A DNA stretch of 64,000 nt from Carallia brachiata (GCA_021464245.1 JADCRB010000065.1:1000689-1064688), one strand, 5' to 3'. Shown: positions 36,726 through 60,002, counted from the first letter of the stretch. Translations and numbers: made by a program. Notes: a model not told the origin generated them from the sequence alone.

Positions 36726-37978
36726 TCGGCACACCAAATATCGGCCCATATACCTTTTCTGTTATGTAATCTATGATCTTTTGGTGAAAGCGTTGATCTT
36801 TTGTATTCTATGAATAGTATGTGCCTAACGCGTTTAGGTTTTAGTTTGTTGCGCATACAACAGCAATGTACAAGCCTTATATTTGACCAGCCTTTTCATT
36901 TCCTATCGAGTAGTGTTATTAAATGCAATTTGTTGAGAAGGCAATTTGTTGAGTAGGATGAATGGCTCATTAACTGGGAGCAATTAATTAATTAGTATCA
37001 ACAAGGTTGGTCCAAACTTAACTCCCAAAAAAGGAGAGATGAACTCTATGAAGCAAAGAATATAAAATAAGAAATAAGTAAACGAATAAACGTGGAGCGG
37101 TTGGCGCAGCAAGAACGGAATCGTAAAACTTCCGGCCAACGGCTCTACCACCTTTCTTAGCCGGAAAGGTGCACTTTTTTTTTTTTTTTTCAAATTATTT
37201 TTATATATGTATCAAATTAACGTGCAAATCAGTAATTAATCATAATCAACGCTAAGACAAAAGGATAAACAGTACAAAAAACGGAATATACAACACCACG
37301 CAAACATGAAGAAATTACTCACTCTTCAAACGCTCTCTTGTGAAAATAAATATACGTATTATATGCGTGGACGAAGGGGTATAACATGTGCCGTGGTGAG
37401 GTTCCACGCCATGTTCATTAGCGTTGTGGTGCTGATTTGAGAACACTGCAAAAGGTACCAAACACGCTTAAGTCCATTAAATTTTGCGTGTTTATTTAGA
37501 CCATCTATTAAATTCCCCTTTGCTTATCACTTTTTGTTTTCATTTTTAATTATAATTGTAATAATTATTGGCTTTTTTCTCACTCCTAAATCACCTTTCT
37601 CACCCACTAAGCACGCTGTTTCTGCTCTCTTAAGCACCACCCCTTTTACCGGTAGGAGAAACATTTTTAGTGTTTTGGTTGATTCCCTTTATTTCACATG
37701 GAAATGTTTACATCCAACTTTATTAGTTAGATCATTTTATTAATCACGACGTGATATAAGGAAGCCGAAAATGTTTTAGACTACACTATCATATACTGAG
37801 TTGTTCTTTCAATTTCATTTATTTTTAAAAGTATTTGAATAAATTTTTCTTGTTTTTATATAGTTTTCAAAAATATTTAATTTTTTAAAAATTAATTATT
37901 ACTAATGGACATTAAAAAAGAAAAATATCTACATACACATTATATATCTACACAAGTATTTATTTATAAAGTTGACTT
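36726..37978. other. intergenic DNA without recognised features
   Basis: No gene is supported. A 16-18-base T run near 37175-37191 follows a GC-richer segment (37090-37170) that could be another small retroposon in minus orientation, but no target duplication was found. Confidence 0.35.
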
Positions 37979-38487
37979 TATTTTTATGACTAAAATCTTA
38001 AATTGGTGTCCAACGTTTGAGTAATAATTTAATTATAGACACAACGTTTTTTTTAGGTAAAATCAGTTCTCAATATTTTGGTTAAAATCTAACTAAGGAC
38101 ACAACGTTTTTTTTGACAAAATTAATCCATAACGTTTTCACTGTGAAATAATTTAATACTTTTTTGTTATTTGACCATCTAATTTACTAAGAAGTACACA
38201 ATCTGTTAGTATCTCTTTGTATTATATTTTTAATAACATTATTTCCTATAAAGAGGTGGTCTAACAGATAGTGTATTTTTTAGTAAATTACAAAGTCAGA
38301 TAATAGAAAAATATTGAATTATTCTACAGTTAAAATGTCTGGACCGATTTTGCCACAAAAAAACGTTGTGTCTTAATTAGACTTTAGCCAAAACGTTGGG
38401 GAATCAATTTTACCCAAAAAAAATTATGTCTATAATTGAACCTTAGTCCAATATTAGGCACAAATTTAGGATTTTGCCTATTTTTAT
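37979..38487. mobile_element. long-TIR MITE, copy 2, with 9-bp target duplication (Mutator-like)
   Basis: The element proper is 37988-38478 (491 bp). It starts GACTAAAATCTTAAATT and ends AATTTAGGATTTTGCC, and the two halves are long inverted repeats of each other. The perfect 9-bp duplication TATTTTTAT flanks it at 37979-37987 and 38479-38487; 9 bp is the signature of Mutator-like transposases. There is no coding capacity, so it is a non-autonomous element. Confidence 0.82.
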
Positions 38488-39326
38488 CAGTTACAATAGT
38501 TGCACAAAAAAATTATTGTTTCAATAATAAACATCATAAAAAATTTATTATACAATCACATGAAAGATAATAACTAAATAATTAAACTATTACTTATATA
38601 AAAAATACAATTAATTATATATAAAAATATAATAGTTTTAAAATATTAAAACTCAAAAGATATAATTATAATTTTTTTTACTTCAAAATAATTAATATAA
38701 TATTCATTTTCATCATATAAATAATTTTATTACTATAAGCATACATATAAACTTGCTCCTCCGAAAATTTTTTTCTTGGCTTCATCCTTGAACACATATT
38801 GATAAGCAAAGAATTGGTCAATTAAATATGTAACATGGGTTTGCTCAAATTTCAATCCTAAGATGTATATAATCACATCTAAGAAATCGGTTAAATAACT
38901 AACGACTATATTTTGAGCCAAAAACTTGATGAAATTTTAAAACATGATGCAACAAACATGTACTGTCTAGCCGCAGTCGACCCCTTTTGAAAGTATCCAG
39001 GGGTTTTTTTCTTCGATATAATGATGAGGAATCCCTTTCATGCAAACCCTAGATTGCTAGCACGATACATCATGCTTTTTTTTTTTTTTTACGTCCATGC
39101 AAAGCCTAATTTAATTTTTCAATACACTTTATACCCTATATTCATTTTTCATGTGTGTGTGTGTGTGTGTGTGTATTGTATCCTTGTTTGTTTCTGAAAG
39201 GTAGCTTTCAGAAACATGTTCAATGTTCCAGTTCAGCTTTTGAAATCTGACTTTGCTTAGGTTGGTGAAAGCTACATGCAGAGCTCTAGCACATAGGAAT
39301 GGGTAGATCTAAAATGAGGCTATTAG
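38488..39326. other. UGD upstream region
   Basis: AT-rich DNA with a GT dinucleotide repeat at about 39153-39174. No gene is seen. It leads into the UGD core promoter. Confidence 0.4.
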
Positions 39327-39333
39327 TATATAA
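39327..39333 (+). promoter_or_regulatory. TATA box of the UGD gene
   Basis: TATATAA lies about 100 bp before the leader-intron donor and would place the transcription start near 39360. The spacing to the 5' UTR intron supports the call. Confidence 0.6.
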
Positions 39334-39429
39334 GGATCTGGCCTCTCCTAACTTCCATAGTTCTAATTCTTGGTTTGCATATATGAAATAGTTTCTCCAT
39401 CACAGATATACACCTGAACTTTTTGCTTG

Positions 39430-39672
39430 GTAAGTCTTTGGGTTTTAAAATACAAAATGAAACCATATTGATGTCCAGACCATAAGGCATGCTTCATTTA
39501 CTTTTGGTTAGTTGTTGTGATATGCTCATCCAATGCACCAACAAAAAGAAGTCTTGAATTCTGTTGCAATGACGTTTGAGATGATATATGTCAACTAATC
39601 TGCAAGATTCCCTTTGGATGACTATTCTTACAATTTCTTTTTTTCTTCTCTTTCTTTTTTTTTCCTTTTCAG
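39430..39672 (+). other. 5' UTR intron of UGD
   Basis: A consensus donor GTAAGT at 39430 and a long pyrimidine tract ending TTTTCAG at 39672 bound a 243-bp leader intron, 22 bases before the ATG. A single leader intron followed by an intronless coding region is the usual structure of plant UGD genes. Confidence 0.8.
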
Positions 39673-39694
39673 GTTTTAGGCTGCCTGAGAGACT

Positions 39695-41136
39695 ATGGTG
39701 AAGATCTGTTGCATTGGTGCTGGCTATGTAGGAGGTCCTACTATGGCCGTAATCGCACTGAAATGCCCTTCAATTGAAGTAGCTGTTGTTGACATTTCAG
39801 TTTCTAGGATTACAGCATGGAACAGTGACCACCTCCCCATCTATGAGCCAGGCCTTGATGAGGTGGTCAAGCAGTGCAGAGGAAAGAACCTTTTCTTCAG
39901 TACTGAAGTTGAAAAACATGTTGCAGAGGCAGACATAATCTTTGTTTCTGTCAACACCCCAACAAAGTCTAGGGGCCTTGGAGCAGGCAAAGCTGCAGAC
40001 TTGACGTATTGGGAAGCGCGGCCAGGATGATTGCCGATGTGTCAAAATCCAACAAGATAGTTGTTGAGAAATCAACTGTTCCCGTGAAGACGGCTGAGGC
40101 AATCGAAAAAATCCTGAATCACAATAGCAAAGGCATCAACTACCAGATTCTGTCAAACCCAGAATTTCTTGCAGAGGGGACTGCTATACAGGATCTTTTT
40201 AATCCTGACAGGGTTCTTATTGGAGGGAGAGAGACCCCTGGTGGCCAAAAGGCCATTAAGGCACTGAAAGATGTGTATGCCCATTGGGTTCCTGAAGACA
40301 GAATCATTTCAACCAATCTGTGGTCAGCAGAGCTCTCAAAGCTAGCTGCCAATGCCTTCTTGGCTCAGAGGATTTCTTCTGTGAATGCAATATCAGCTCT
40401 CTGTGAGGCAACTGGGGCTAATATTTCCCAGGTTTCCCATGCTGTTGGCAAGGACACCAGGATTGGGCCCAAGTTCCTCAATGCCAGTGTTGGCTTTGGT
40501 GGATCATGCTTTCAGAAAGACATTCTCAACTTGGTCTACATATGCGAGTGCAATGGTCTGACAGAAGTTGCAAATTACTGGAAACAAGTTATCAAGATTA
40601 ATGACTACCAAAAGAGTCGATTCGTCAACAGAGTTGTCTCTTCAATGTTCAATACAGTTGCAGGTAAAAAGATAGCCATTCTTGGCTTTGCATTCAAGAA
40701 GGATACCGGTGACACGAGAGAAACACCATCTATTGATGTATGCAAGGGCTTGTTGGGCGACAAGGCACGCCTGAGCATATATGATCCTCAAGTCACAGAG
40801 GATCAGATCCAAAAGGACCTTTCAATGCACAAGTTTGATTGGGATCATCCAGCTCATCTTCAACCAATGAGCCCTACTTCAGTGAAGCAAGCCAGTGTCG
40901 TTTGGGATGCCTACGAGGCCACCAAGGATGCCCACGGTGTGTGCATTCTCACTGAATGGGATGAATTCAAGAAGCTTGATTACCAGAAGATTTATGACAA
41001 CATGCAGAAACCAGCATTTGTGTTTGATGGACGTAACATTGTGGATGTCAAGAAGCTGAGGGAGATTGGTTTCATAGTTTACTCAATTGGCAAGCCATTG
41101 GATAAATGGCTCAAGGGCATGCCTGCAGTCGCATAA
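39695..41136 (+). CDS. UGD: UDP-glucose 6-dehydrogenase, with one 1-bp deletion
   Basis: The enzyme oxidises UDP-glucose to UDP-glucuronate using 2 NAD+ in the cytosol, supplying precursors for hemicellulose and pectin. The coding region is a single exon. The NAD-binding loop GAGYVGG is at the N-terminus, NTPTK follows near residue 90, the catalytic cysteine is C272 in GFGGSC, and the end is KGMPAVA. The frame is broken once: after GAA at 40013-40015 one base, probably A, is missing. The product splits into 39695-40015 and 40016-41136. With that base counted, the length is exactly 480 aa, the invariant plant UGD length, and every other codon is intact. That pattern favours a sequencing or assembly error over a decayed gene, although a very recent null allele cannot be excluded. 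Confidence 0.92.
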
Positions 41137-42690
41137 GTTTCCTCTCCTCGGTAGTTTCACAGACAGAAAAAAAACCCACCCCTTAAGCGTTGCTATTCAA
41201 TCCTTTGAGCTCCCCCTTTATCCATGGAATTGTTTATCCTCTTTTCCGGAGGTTAGGGCTTCCTAATTTCTACAATTAAATCAGAGTGTTTCCTATCACC
41301 TTAGTTAATCCCTTCGTAATTACCTACTCCCTGTAACTTTCAATCATAATATGCAGTGGCGGATCTAGAAAAAATGTTCAGGGGCAAATTTTATACATAC
41401 AAATAAAATAATAAAAATTAATTATAATAAAGAAATAAAAAATTAATTTCATTGTTCTAAGTAAAGTAATGAACATTGTAATTATATCATACGTGAATTT
41501 AATGTTTAAAATTTTATTGAAAATTTTAAAATAAGTGAAAATAATTTTAATAAATATATTGTAAATGGATTACCAAGGAAATAAAATAAAAAAAAAAAAG
41601 AAACCAATTTGCTTTGAAAAAAAAAAACAGAGAAAGAAAGCGAAGAAGCTAAAAGAAAGAAATTGATTGCTTTGAAGAAAAAAAAAAAAAAGAGGCAAAA
41701 AACAAAGAAAGAAAAAGAAAGCAAGGAGGAAAAAAAAAAAAAAAAAAAACAAAAAAAAAAAAAAAAAAAAAGGAAAAAAGCAAGGAAAGAAAAAAGAAAC
41801 AGAAACAGGCGACGAACAAAAGGGCACAAAAGAAAAAAAAAATAGAAGACGGGAAGAAAAAAAATAAAAAAGAAGGCCAAAAAGCCCCAAAAGAAGAAAA
41901 GAAAAAGGAAAGAAAGTGAAAAATCGTGGAGTTGACCCTGGCAGGGGCATGCAAGAAATTGAGGGAAGGCAAAAGTATTCAACACAAGCTGAAGTCTTAT
42001 GGCTGTAAAAATTTATAAACTTACGATCCCGTTTATTTATTATAAAATAATTTATTTTTATAAAATATTTTTAATAAAAATAATAATTTTTCTTTGTCAC
42101 TTACTTATAATATATTTATAATTTTTTAAAAAATTATCATCAGTTCAAAAAGAGGAGAAATTATTTTTTCTAAAAATTTCAAAATTTTCTCTAAATGTTT
42201 CTTAAATTTTCCGTTGTAAAATATTTTACGTAAAACAAATACTAAAAAATGAAAAAAATTTTCAGCCTAACAAACACACCCTTAAAATACATAATTTCAA
42301 AGCGAGCAACAATTGCCCACCTTCCACCAATGGTAATATGAAACAGCACCGCTTAAGCTTTATGAAATTTCTAAATAATAAAGAGAATCTAGTGTTCCCA
42401 TTATCCGATTTTTGAGTTGTCTTGGCACTTGATCAAGCCTAAGTCAAACGAACTTTAACACAATAACCCAAAATATTGTTAAATCACGTCCCGAATCCTG
42501 CATAGTTATTGGATATTTAACTTATGATTCAAAAATGTTGTCCCAAAGAAACTGAAAAAAAATATATTGAAACTAGAATTGGCACTAGCCAGGAGACTTT
42601 AAATTACACGCTATGGGATTACAAAATCTTACATTCAGTTACATGCTATCTTCTCATACACTGAATTTAAGAAGTGCTAACAAAAAAAAA
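41137..42690. other. UGD 3' flank, TE-like scar and purine tract
   Basis: About 200 bp of UGD 3' UTR lead to CAGTGGCGGATCTAG (41355-41369), a word common at the ends of dispersed plant transposons. From about 41580 to 41930 the plus strand is almost pure A and G. The long phenylalanine-rich minus-strand ORFs over this tract are artefacts of that composition. No gene is seen. Confidence 0.5.
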
Positions 42691-43064
42691 AAAAAAAGGT
42701 TGACATTGGGTTGGAAGACCTCTGGCCTTAAGGACTAAAATACATTAAAAAAATATTTACTTGCAACATTGACACCAGCTCCTAACGAGCAAATGGGAAG
42801 GCATCAGAAGTCCACCCAAGGCAATTCAAGCTCAAGATGGCGAAAGAATCCAAGTCCAGCCCAAGAGAGGGAAAAAAAACCCCAAAATTGTGATTGCAGG
42901 CAACAAAGATAGTTTTGAATTGATATCATATACTGGTGTACCAAAGAGCAGATACAACTAACTTCTTCAACCTGACTAACATACCCCGGGTGACCACAAA
43001 TAAGGCCTCTCAAAACCTAAAATAGGCCGACCATAATCCGATTTGACTCAGCCGTAAGCTACAT

Positions 43065-53765
<10,701 letters not shown>

Positions 53766-53770
53766 TTTCA

Positions 53771-54640
53771 CTGCATCAATGAAGAACTAATCAAAAAACA
53801 CCTAAACAAGGGTTCAAAAAACTTAAATTGATACCAAGAACATGTGACATTACAAAACAATACCGAATCAAATGTCAAAGGAATTTAACTGCTGTTCCCA
53901 TTCTCAAAGCAGTAAGATTGTCCATTCATACAAAAAATAAGAATATTAGCAACATTGCAAACCCACTTCACAGTCACGGATTACATACATTAGATATTTT
54001 TTTTATCTAATGGATTTGCAAATCTAATCAATGCCATTCAATGTCCCTCCCTCCCTGCCCTATCTCTCAGTTTCCCCCAAACCTATGCTTCACATTTACA
54101 CTAGCATCGCTACGTATCCTGATACATATGAAAAAGGCGTCCTAGTGCAGAAGTCAATGCCATGCAGCCTTACTCGAGACTGAAACCTGTAACCTCCGAG
54201 TCACAATCGGGTCACAACGGGTAAAATTACCATGTAACATCACATCACGGCTCGCGAAGACTAACATGTTACTTAACCCAAGTTGTTCCCATGACGGTAA
54301 ACCCTACATGACACATAAGTCATTATCCGGTTCACTTAAATTAAATTCATTAAAGCCAAATATTTGGTTTTGACTTCAGTACAAGAACTTGCAAATTAGG
54401 GCAAGAAAACAGACAAAACCCCTAACACTTACCAGAACAACAATTTAAAAAAAAAAAAAAACAAAACTGTACGAGGATTATGCTAATGCGCACTGTCATG
54501 CTTCTCCGATATTGATGATTCTTTATAATTTAATCTTTTTTTTTTGAATAAAAGAAACAAAAAAAAAACCTCCAGTTCTTGATCAAGTAGAAATATGAAT
54601 AAGGAACAGAAAAAGAGATAGAGAGAGAGAGAGAGCTAAC
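53771..54640 (-). other. 5' UTR intron of the ESP3-like gene
   Basis: On the minus strand a candidate donor CCG|GTTAGC at 54640 and an acceptor GATGCAG at 53771, five bases before the ATG, would remove an 870-bp leader intron. The leader exon would be the CT-rich stretch from about 54840 down to 54641. This is inferred from splice signals only. Confidence 0.55.
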
Positions 54641-54840
54641 CGGTGCTCTAGAGAGAAAGAAAGACGAAATTGGTAAATTTGGAGAAGATTTGGGGGCAAA
54701 TTGAAGAGGCAAGGAAACTGATTTCGAACCGAATCGACGATGTGAGCCGCGTGTTGTCGAAGAACAAACAGGTTACGACGTCTTTTGATGTATTGTTTTG
54801 TCTCTCGCTAGGGCTTTGATTTGGTGTCTCAACGGCTCTC

Positions 54841-56159
54841 TCTCTGTCTCTGTAGATGTTGTTCTGCCCGTCCCTGCACTTCTTGGCTCCGATGCGCGTG
54901 CTTCCTTTTTCAAGGACAAAATATTGTTATTAAAGCGACGTCGTTACTTGCTTAATAATTTATTGGTTCGCTAGAATAGAAAAATTAATCGTAATGGAAT
55001 AAAGATATCTATCATTACTCAATCTCTCTTTTTATTTTGTTGTTCTGTCTCTTCAGATTAATTGATTGATTGACTCTGTCTGACTGAGATTTTAATATAA
55101 AAATTTTTAATTTTGAAGCCAACTTGAAAATCGATTGAACTATAGTTGATTGACCAATCTCTCAATTTTGTGTAAAACAATACTTTTAGGTTCTGTTTGG
55201 AGTGCAAAAGGGATGAGGAGAGAAAGTAGAGAAAAAGAAAGTGGTGAGAATGAAAGTGGAGAGAAAGAATGTAACTTTCTCTTATGTTGTTTGGAGTGAC
55301 AAAAGAAATATGAGGAAAGAAAGTGGAGAGAAAATAATAATTTATTTGGATATGGGAAGAAAGTGAAGAGAAATAAAATTTTTTAATTATAAATTACAAA
55401 TATATTCCATGTCACTCAAATTTGGATTGAATTTTTTTTAAGATTTTTTTTTTCAAAAATCGTAATCAGCATATTTGTATAAAAAATCTAAATACATTGT
55501 ATCGTCTAGAATTATCATTTTCAATTTAATCCGTGAGATTTTTTTTTTTTTTTGTTAGGTAGAGAGGAGAAAAATTGCATAGAAGTAAATCAAGATTTAA
55601 AAAATTGCCCATCAAAAATAAAATAATTTTTTAAAATGCTTGAGAACCACTGAGGAAAAAAAAAACTCTAATCTAACAACCAACTGAAGGACTCATTACT
55701 GCAAACAAGATTCAACAGATGGAAGTTAAATTGAGTCTCTTTCTTGCCTAATTCAGCGCAAGTTATTGCAAAATTACAAGAAACAGACAAGCAAATAGAG
55801 TAGCAAACTGATTTGGAATAAAGATTCAAAAAGCAACAAATAAGGCACTTCACGGCATCAGTCCAGCCTTCTCGTCCTCTCTTTTGTTTGATTTTCAGTC
55901 TTCACAGCTTTGATGAGGGTAGTTTAGTAAATTTACTGTACAATCTTTGCTTTTCTCCAATTTTCTCCCCGTTTTGGCGAGAAAATTCGTACTGTACAGA
56001 AGTGATTAATTTTCGCCTGAGAATCGCTTGTTTTTCTTTCCTCAGCCACTCCAAACGGTGGAATATTCTCTTTCTTCTGTACTTTTCTTTCTTCTCCGTT
56101 TCTTTCTTCTCTTTTCTTCTCACACCAAACAAGCTGTTAATGAAAAAAGTGACTCAACT
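54841..56159. other. intergenic DNA between the ESP3-like gene and the zinc-finger pseudogene
   Basis: Likely promoter of the ESP3-like gene at the left end. At 55190-55375 a purine-rich stretch repeats a TGTTTGGAGTG word and an AAAGTGGAGAGAAA word two to three times, possibly an old MITE. No gene is recognised. Confidence 0.4.
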
Positions 56160-57570
56160 CTTTTTTTCAATGGTGGAGTCCATAGCATCAGCACTGGTAA
56201 TGAAGCTTCTGCCTATGGCCTCAGGAAGAGTAGAAAGAAGACATGGAGATTCGCATACCACTCGAGTGGCGATAACTCACATATTGACAAGTTTTTCAAA
56301 GAGTGTTGAAAAGTTTTCCAATCCTGGAAAGCCTTGTTTGGTCATATGAAGTGTTATTCAGAAGAAAAAGAAAGACTGCCCAAAAACAATAGCTTGGAGG
56401 AGTTGCAAGATTCCTGGACTAGTGGTAACAACCAGAAGATGGTCATGGATAGCCAATCTGACAACGAAATTGCCACCCCTAATCGAAAAAGGAGATCGAA
56501 AAGGAGAATAAGGTACATGGGCACTGCAAATTCTTCTTCTCTATCCATTCCTAATAATGCTTCATCTTCGACTTTTGAGATCGAGCAAGAACAAGAAGAG
56601 GTTGCTTTGTGCTTGATGATGCTCTCTAGGGACGTTGGTCAATGGGGTAGCTTGAATTCTGCTACAGAGTCCTCTGATAATGATTCTGTCTTCATGGAAA
56701 CTACTCGGTTAATTTTAAAGCTGAAGTTAGCATTTTTAATGCTAATGTTATTGAGACCAAGAAAACGACAGCATTTGAGATCTATAGAAAGAAGGAGTCT
56801 ATCAAGGATGATAGAGTTAATAAGTCTCAGCTAGGCCTAGAAGATCAATATGGTGTTGATTTTGGCAAGAATTTGATTGATCAACCTAGATTTCACCAGA
56901 CTAAAATGATTTCCAGTAAGTGTAATCCAAGCAAGAGAAAGTTTCAGGATTCTTTTGATACTGGGTTGAGGTTAGATTCCTGAAAGAAGCCACCAAGCAA
57001 TGATCTGGTGGATTTCGAATCTTGCAAGAACTCTAATAAAACCGGCAAATTTGAGTGTGCTACCTGCAACAAGGTTTTCCACTCATACCAAGCTCTGGGG
57101 GGCCACAGAGTTAACCGCAAAAAGATCAATTGCTTTGCTTAAAAAATTGAGAGCAAGGAGAATAGTATTGAAACTGAGCTCTCTCTAGACCCAACAGAAG
57201 ATAGTAAGCTTATCACACCCAAAAACAATGGTGTCACAGTTGATATTCTGGCCACAGAATGTGACAATAAGACAGAGATGAGTCAAGTGGGAATGAAGAG
57301 TAAATTTCATGAGTGCCCAGTTGGTCTAAAGGTGTTTCGATAAGGACAAGCATTGAGGGGTGGCAAGAGGTCTCATCTAGTAGGGGAAACTAAGGATAAA
57401 ACCACACAGACTGACACAATTTAAAAACCAAGTCCAGCAATTAGAAACTTCCTAGATCTTAATCTTCTTACTTCTGCTGAATAAGAAAGCAATGGCCTTG
57501 TGGGGTTTGGTTCATGGTGGATTGGAAGCAGCCACAAGCATGAAGCTTTTGTGGGTTTGATCTCCAACTG
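56160..57570 (+). pseudogene. ZAT-type C2H2 zinc-finger transcription factor, decayed
   Basis: A continuous stretch still reads as a ZAT4/ZAT9-like repressor: SRKKTWRF, then [76 protein letters not shown] and a C-terminal EAR motif LDLNLL. It is dead many times over. In-frame stops occur at 56307, 56981, 57140, 57341, 57422 and 57482, and there is a frameshift near 56710. Every finger has lost zinc ligands: the first Cys and last His of the first visible finger, the last His of the QALGGH finger, and one Cys and one His of the last finger. The N-terminal finger of this family is missing. The family is normally intronless, so a decayed gene or retrocopy fits equally. Confidence 0.88.
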
Positions 57571-57889
57571 AGTTTTTGTGGTCCTTCTGGCCATGGTTTG
57601 CAGAAACAAGACTCAAAGAGTGTACAGATTCATTCAAACTTTTACAGACTCAAAGCACTATCCATGTCCATTGTATAAGTATACTCCTGATATTCTTTTT
57701 ATTTTGGGCCAATTTCACGTTTCATTTTCAAAGCAAATGTAAACTACTTTTAATTTTTTATTTGTTATTTTTGACTTCTTTGTCTCTTTTTTTTGGTTAT
57801 TTGCTATTTACTTTTGTTATCTATAGAGTCTTTTTTTTCAATAATATTTTTACAATCATTATCATGTATAGAAAGAAAATGTAGATATA
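57571..57889. other. 3' flank of the zinc-finger pseudogene
   Basis: T-rich sequence with no recognisable feature. The ORF at 57576-57884 is a low-complexity chance frame. Confidence 0.4.
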
Positions 57890-60002
57890 GACAACCCCTT
57901 AAAAGATAAATTTAATTTTCTTATACTTTTAATTAAATATATATGAACAAGAAAACAACCCTTTTTGGCAATTAATAAGTTATTTTTTAACATGCTCAAT
58001 AATTGTCCTTAGTATCATCCGAGGTGATAGTTTTTATTGTAATTTGACATGCCTTCATCACTCATAACCCTAGTTCGAGTTCTACTGATATCGTGTGATA
58101 CTTTGACGCCTGAATTATCCGGCAATGACTATGAGTTGTGCACCTTTGATTTCAGACTCGACAATTACCGTGACTAATTTAGGAGAGTCACGTTTGAGTT
58201 TAACATTACTCGGATAGTGAATCGACTTAAGAGTGGTCCATAGCGAAACCATATTACGGCAATAAATGGCAAGAGCATCTAATGGCCACGAGCCAGAACA
58301 AGAATGAAAATGGTTGGCTTTGAAGTTGCTTGAATTCCAGATATGAAAATGAGGGAAAGCAAAAGCATTCACGTTTTAATTTGTTGGGGTCACATTTCAT
58401 AATCCAGCACTGTTTTTGAAGATCAGATTGGTGAGGCAGTGGCCATTCAAGTCTTTTTGACTTCCTATGTGTCTAGAAATTTTTTTCAGGCAAACTTTTC
58501 AGAGATACTGCCATGCATCATCAGTCACTGACATAGCAACAACACACTAAGAATGAAGATTATACAAAGGAAACTTGTTGGCTTAATCGTATATAAGAGA
58601 AAATAGTCAGAGAACTTCATGAAGTAAATAAGCCCCCATAAGGACCACCGAGAACTATATCAGAGGAGGCAGCCCCAATATTATACAAGAAACAAGCAAT
58701 TACTCCATTTACAATCCTGCATATGGCAACCATTTCACCACCAAAATGGTCAACATTGACGCCCATAGAGTGTCAAACGAGATGCAAAGTGTTAAAAAAA
58801 AAAAAAAAAAATATGCCTAAGAGTATTACAAATTATGTCAGATTTTTATATTTTATTAACATCAGAATTTTTATATTTTAATATACCCTCTTGACATGCC
58901 TTAACCTTGATTAGGAAATGGCACAAAGAAATTTGATTGCAATAGACCAAGCTCATATATAAAGGGCTAAATTTAAGTATAAATAAGAGGATAAATCAAA
59001 CTCTAATGCTACATTAAATAAAGTCTTTGGATCTCAAATTTTCTTAAAAGTTTAAGCCAGTAAGAGAAAAATCTAAAGAATTATAAGTTATATGAGATTT
59101 TTACTTTATCATTTTGGGATATTATATTCTTTAATAGAATCAATTGCCACCCGTTGATGCGATGATTCTTATGAGACAGAATATTCTGAAGATGGTTTAT
59201 GACATCTAGATGTTAGCCATTGTTTTTTCTTGTTGTTGTCAATGTGTGATGAATAGATGACTGTCTTCAAACTGGCTTGGGCGGAATCAGAGATGTCTTT
59301 GGTGTATCCGCCTAGGAAACTTTGGTTCGCAGCTACCATAGAATGATTCCTTTACAAGTGATTAACCAAGGAATGGGATTCTAGAAGCAATGTTCCCCAC
59401 TTTTAATTGTTTACTACATTTTAACATGCTGAATTAATTTAAGCTTTTGTATATATCCTTTAAGATTATTGTCTTTTAACTATTGTGGTCCAGTAGAAAA
59501 ATGGAAAAGGCAGTGCACCGAATATAGCATCCGGATGCATTTTAGGGAAGGGTGCATATTTTATATCCCAATTCTATAGTATAGGCAATTTTTTTTAGTA
59601 AAAATAAAATTTATTGTGAGTATGTCGATTATCAGACTTTTAAGTCGAAATTAAAATAATTATGTTTGAATGCCTTATTTAACAATTTTTATAGAGATCG
59701 ATTCACTATCCGAGTACTGTTGAATCCGAATGTGACTTTTTTAAATTAATCACGATAATTGTTGGGTCTGAAATTAAAGGCGCAGAGCTCACAGTCATTG
59801 CCGGATTATTGAGGTATAAAAGCATCACGCGTTATCAGTGGAACTCGAACTAGGGTTACGAATGATGAAAACATGTCAAATTACAATAAAATTATCACAT
59901 CGGATAAAAAATAACTTATTAATTACCAAAAAGAGTTATTTTTGTTCGTATATATTTAATTAAAAGTAGAAGAAAATTAAATTTATCTTTTAAGGGGTTG
60001 TC
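57890..60002. mobile_element. 2.1-kb non-autonomous element with long terminal inverted repeats
   Basis: The left arm 57890-58225 and right arm 59697-60002 are inverted copies. The outermost words are GACAACCCCTTAAAAGATAA on the left and its reverse complement at 59983-60002, and the innermost shared word is ACTCGGATAGTGAATCGA. The arms are clearly related but carry many substitutions and indels. The 1.47-kb centre has no significant ORF and no transposase motif. No target duplication is visible at either end. The long arms suggest a Mutator-like or foldback element of some age. Confidence 0.8.

Noticed and set aside
37080..37191. Possible second poly(A)-tailed retroposon on the minus strand
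   Set aside because: A T-run and a GC-richer body are present, but no target duplication and no pol III box could be identified.
39695..41136. Calling UGD a pseudogene
   Set aside because: Only one base is wrong in 1443 and the restored length is exactly the family length; decay normally leaves several lesions, as in the zinc-finger pseudogene at 56160-57570.
41506..41985. Three long overlapping minus-strand ORFs up to 159 codons
   Set aside because: They are almost entirely Phe, Leu and Ser because they are the complement of a purine tract; no protein family fits.
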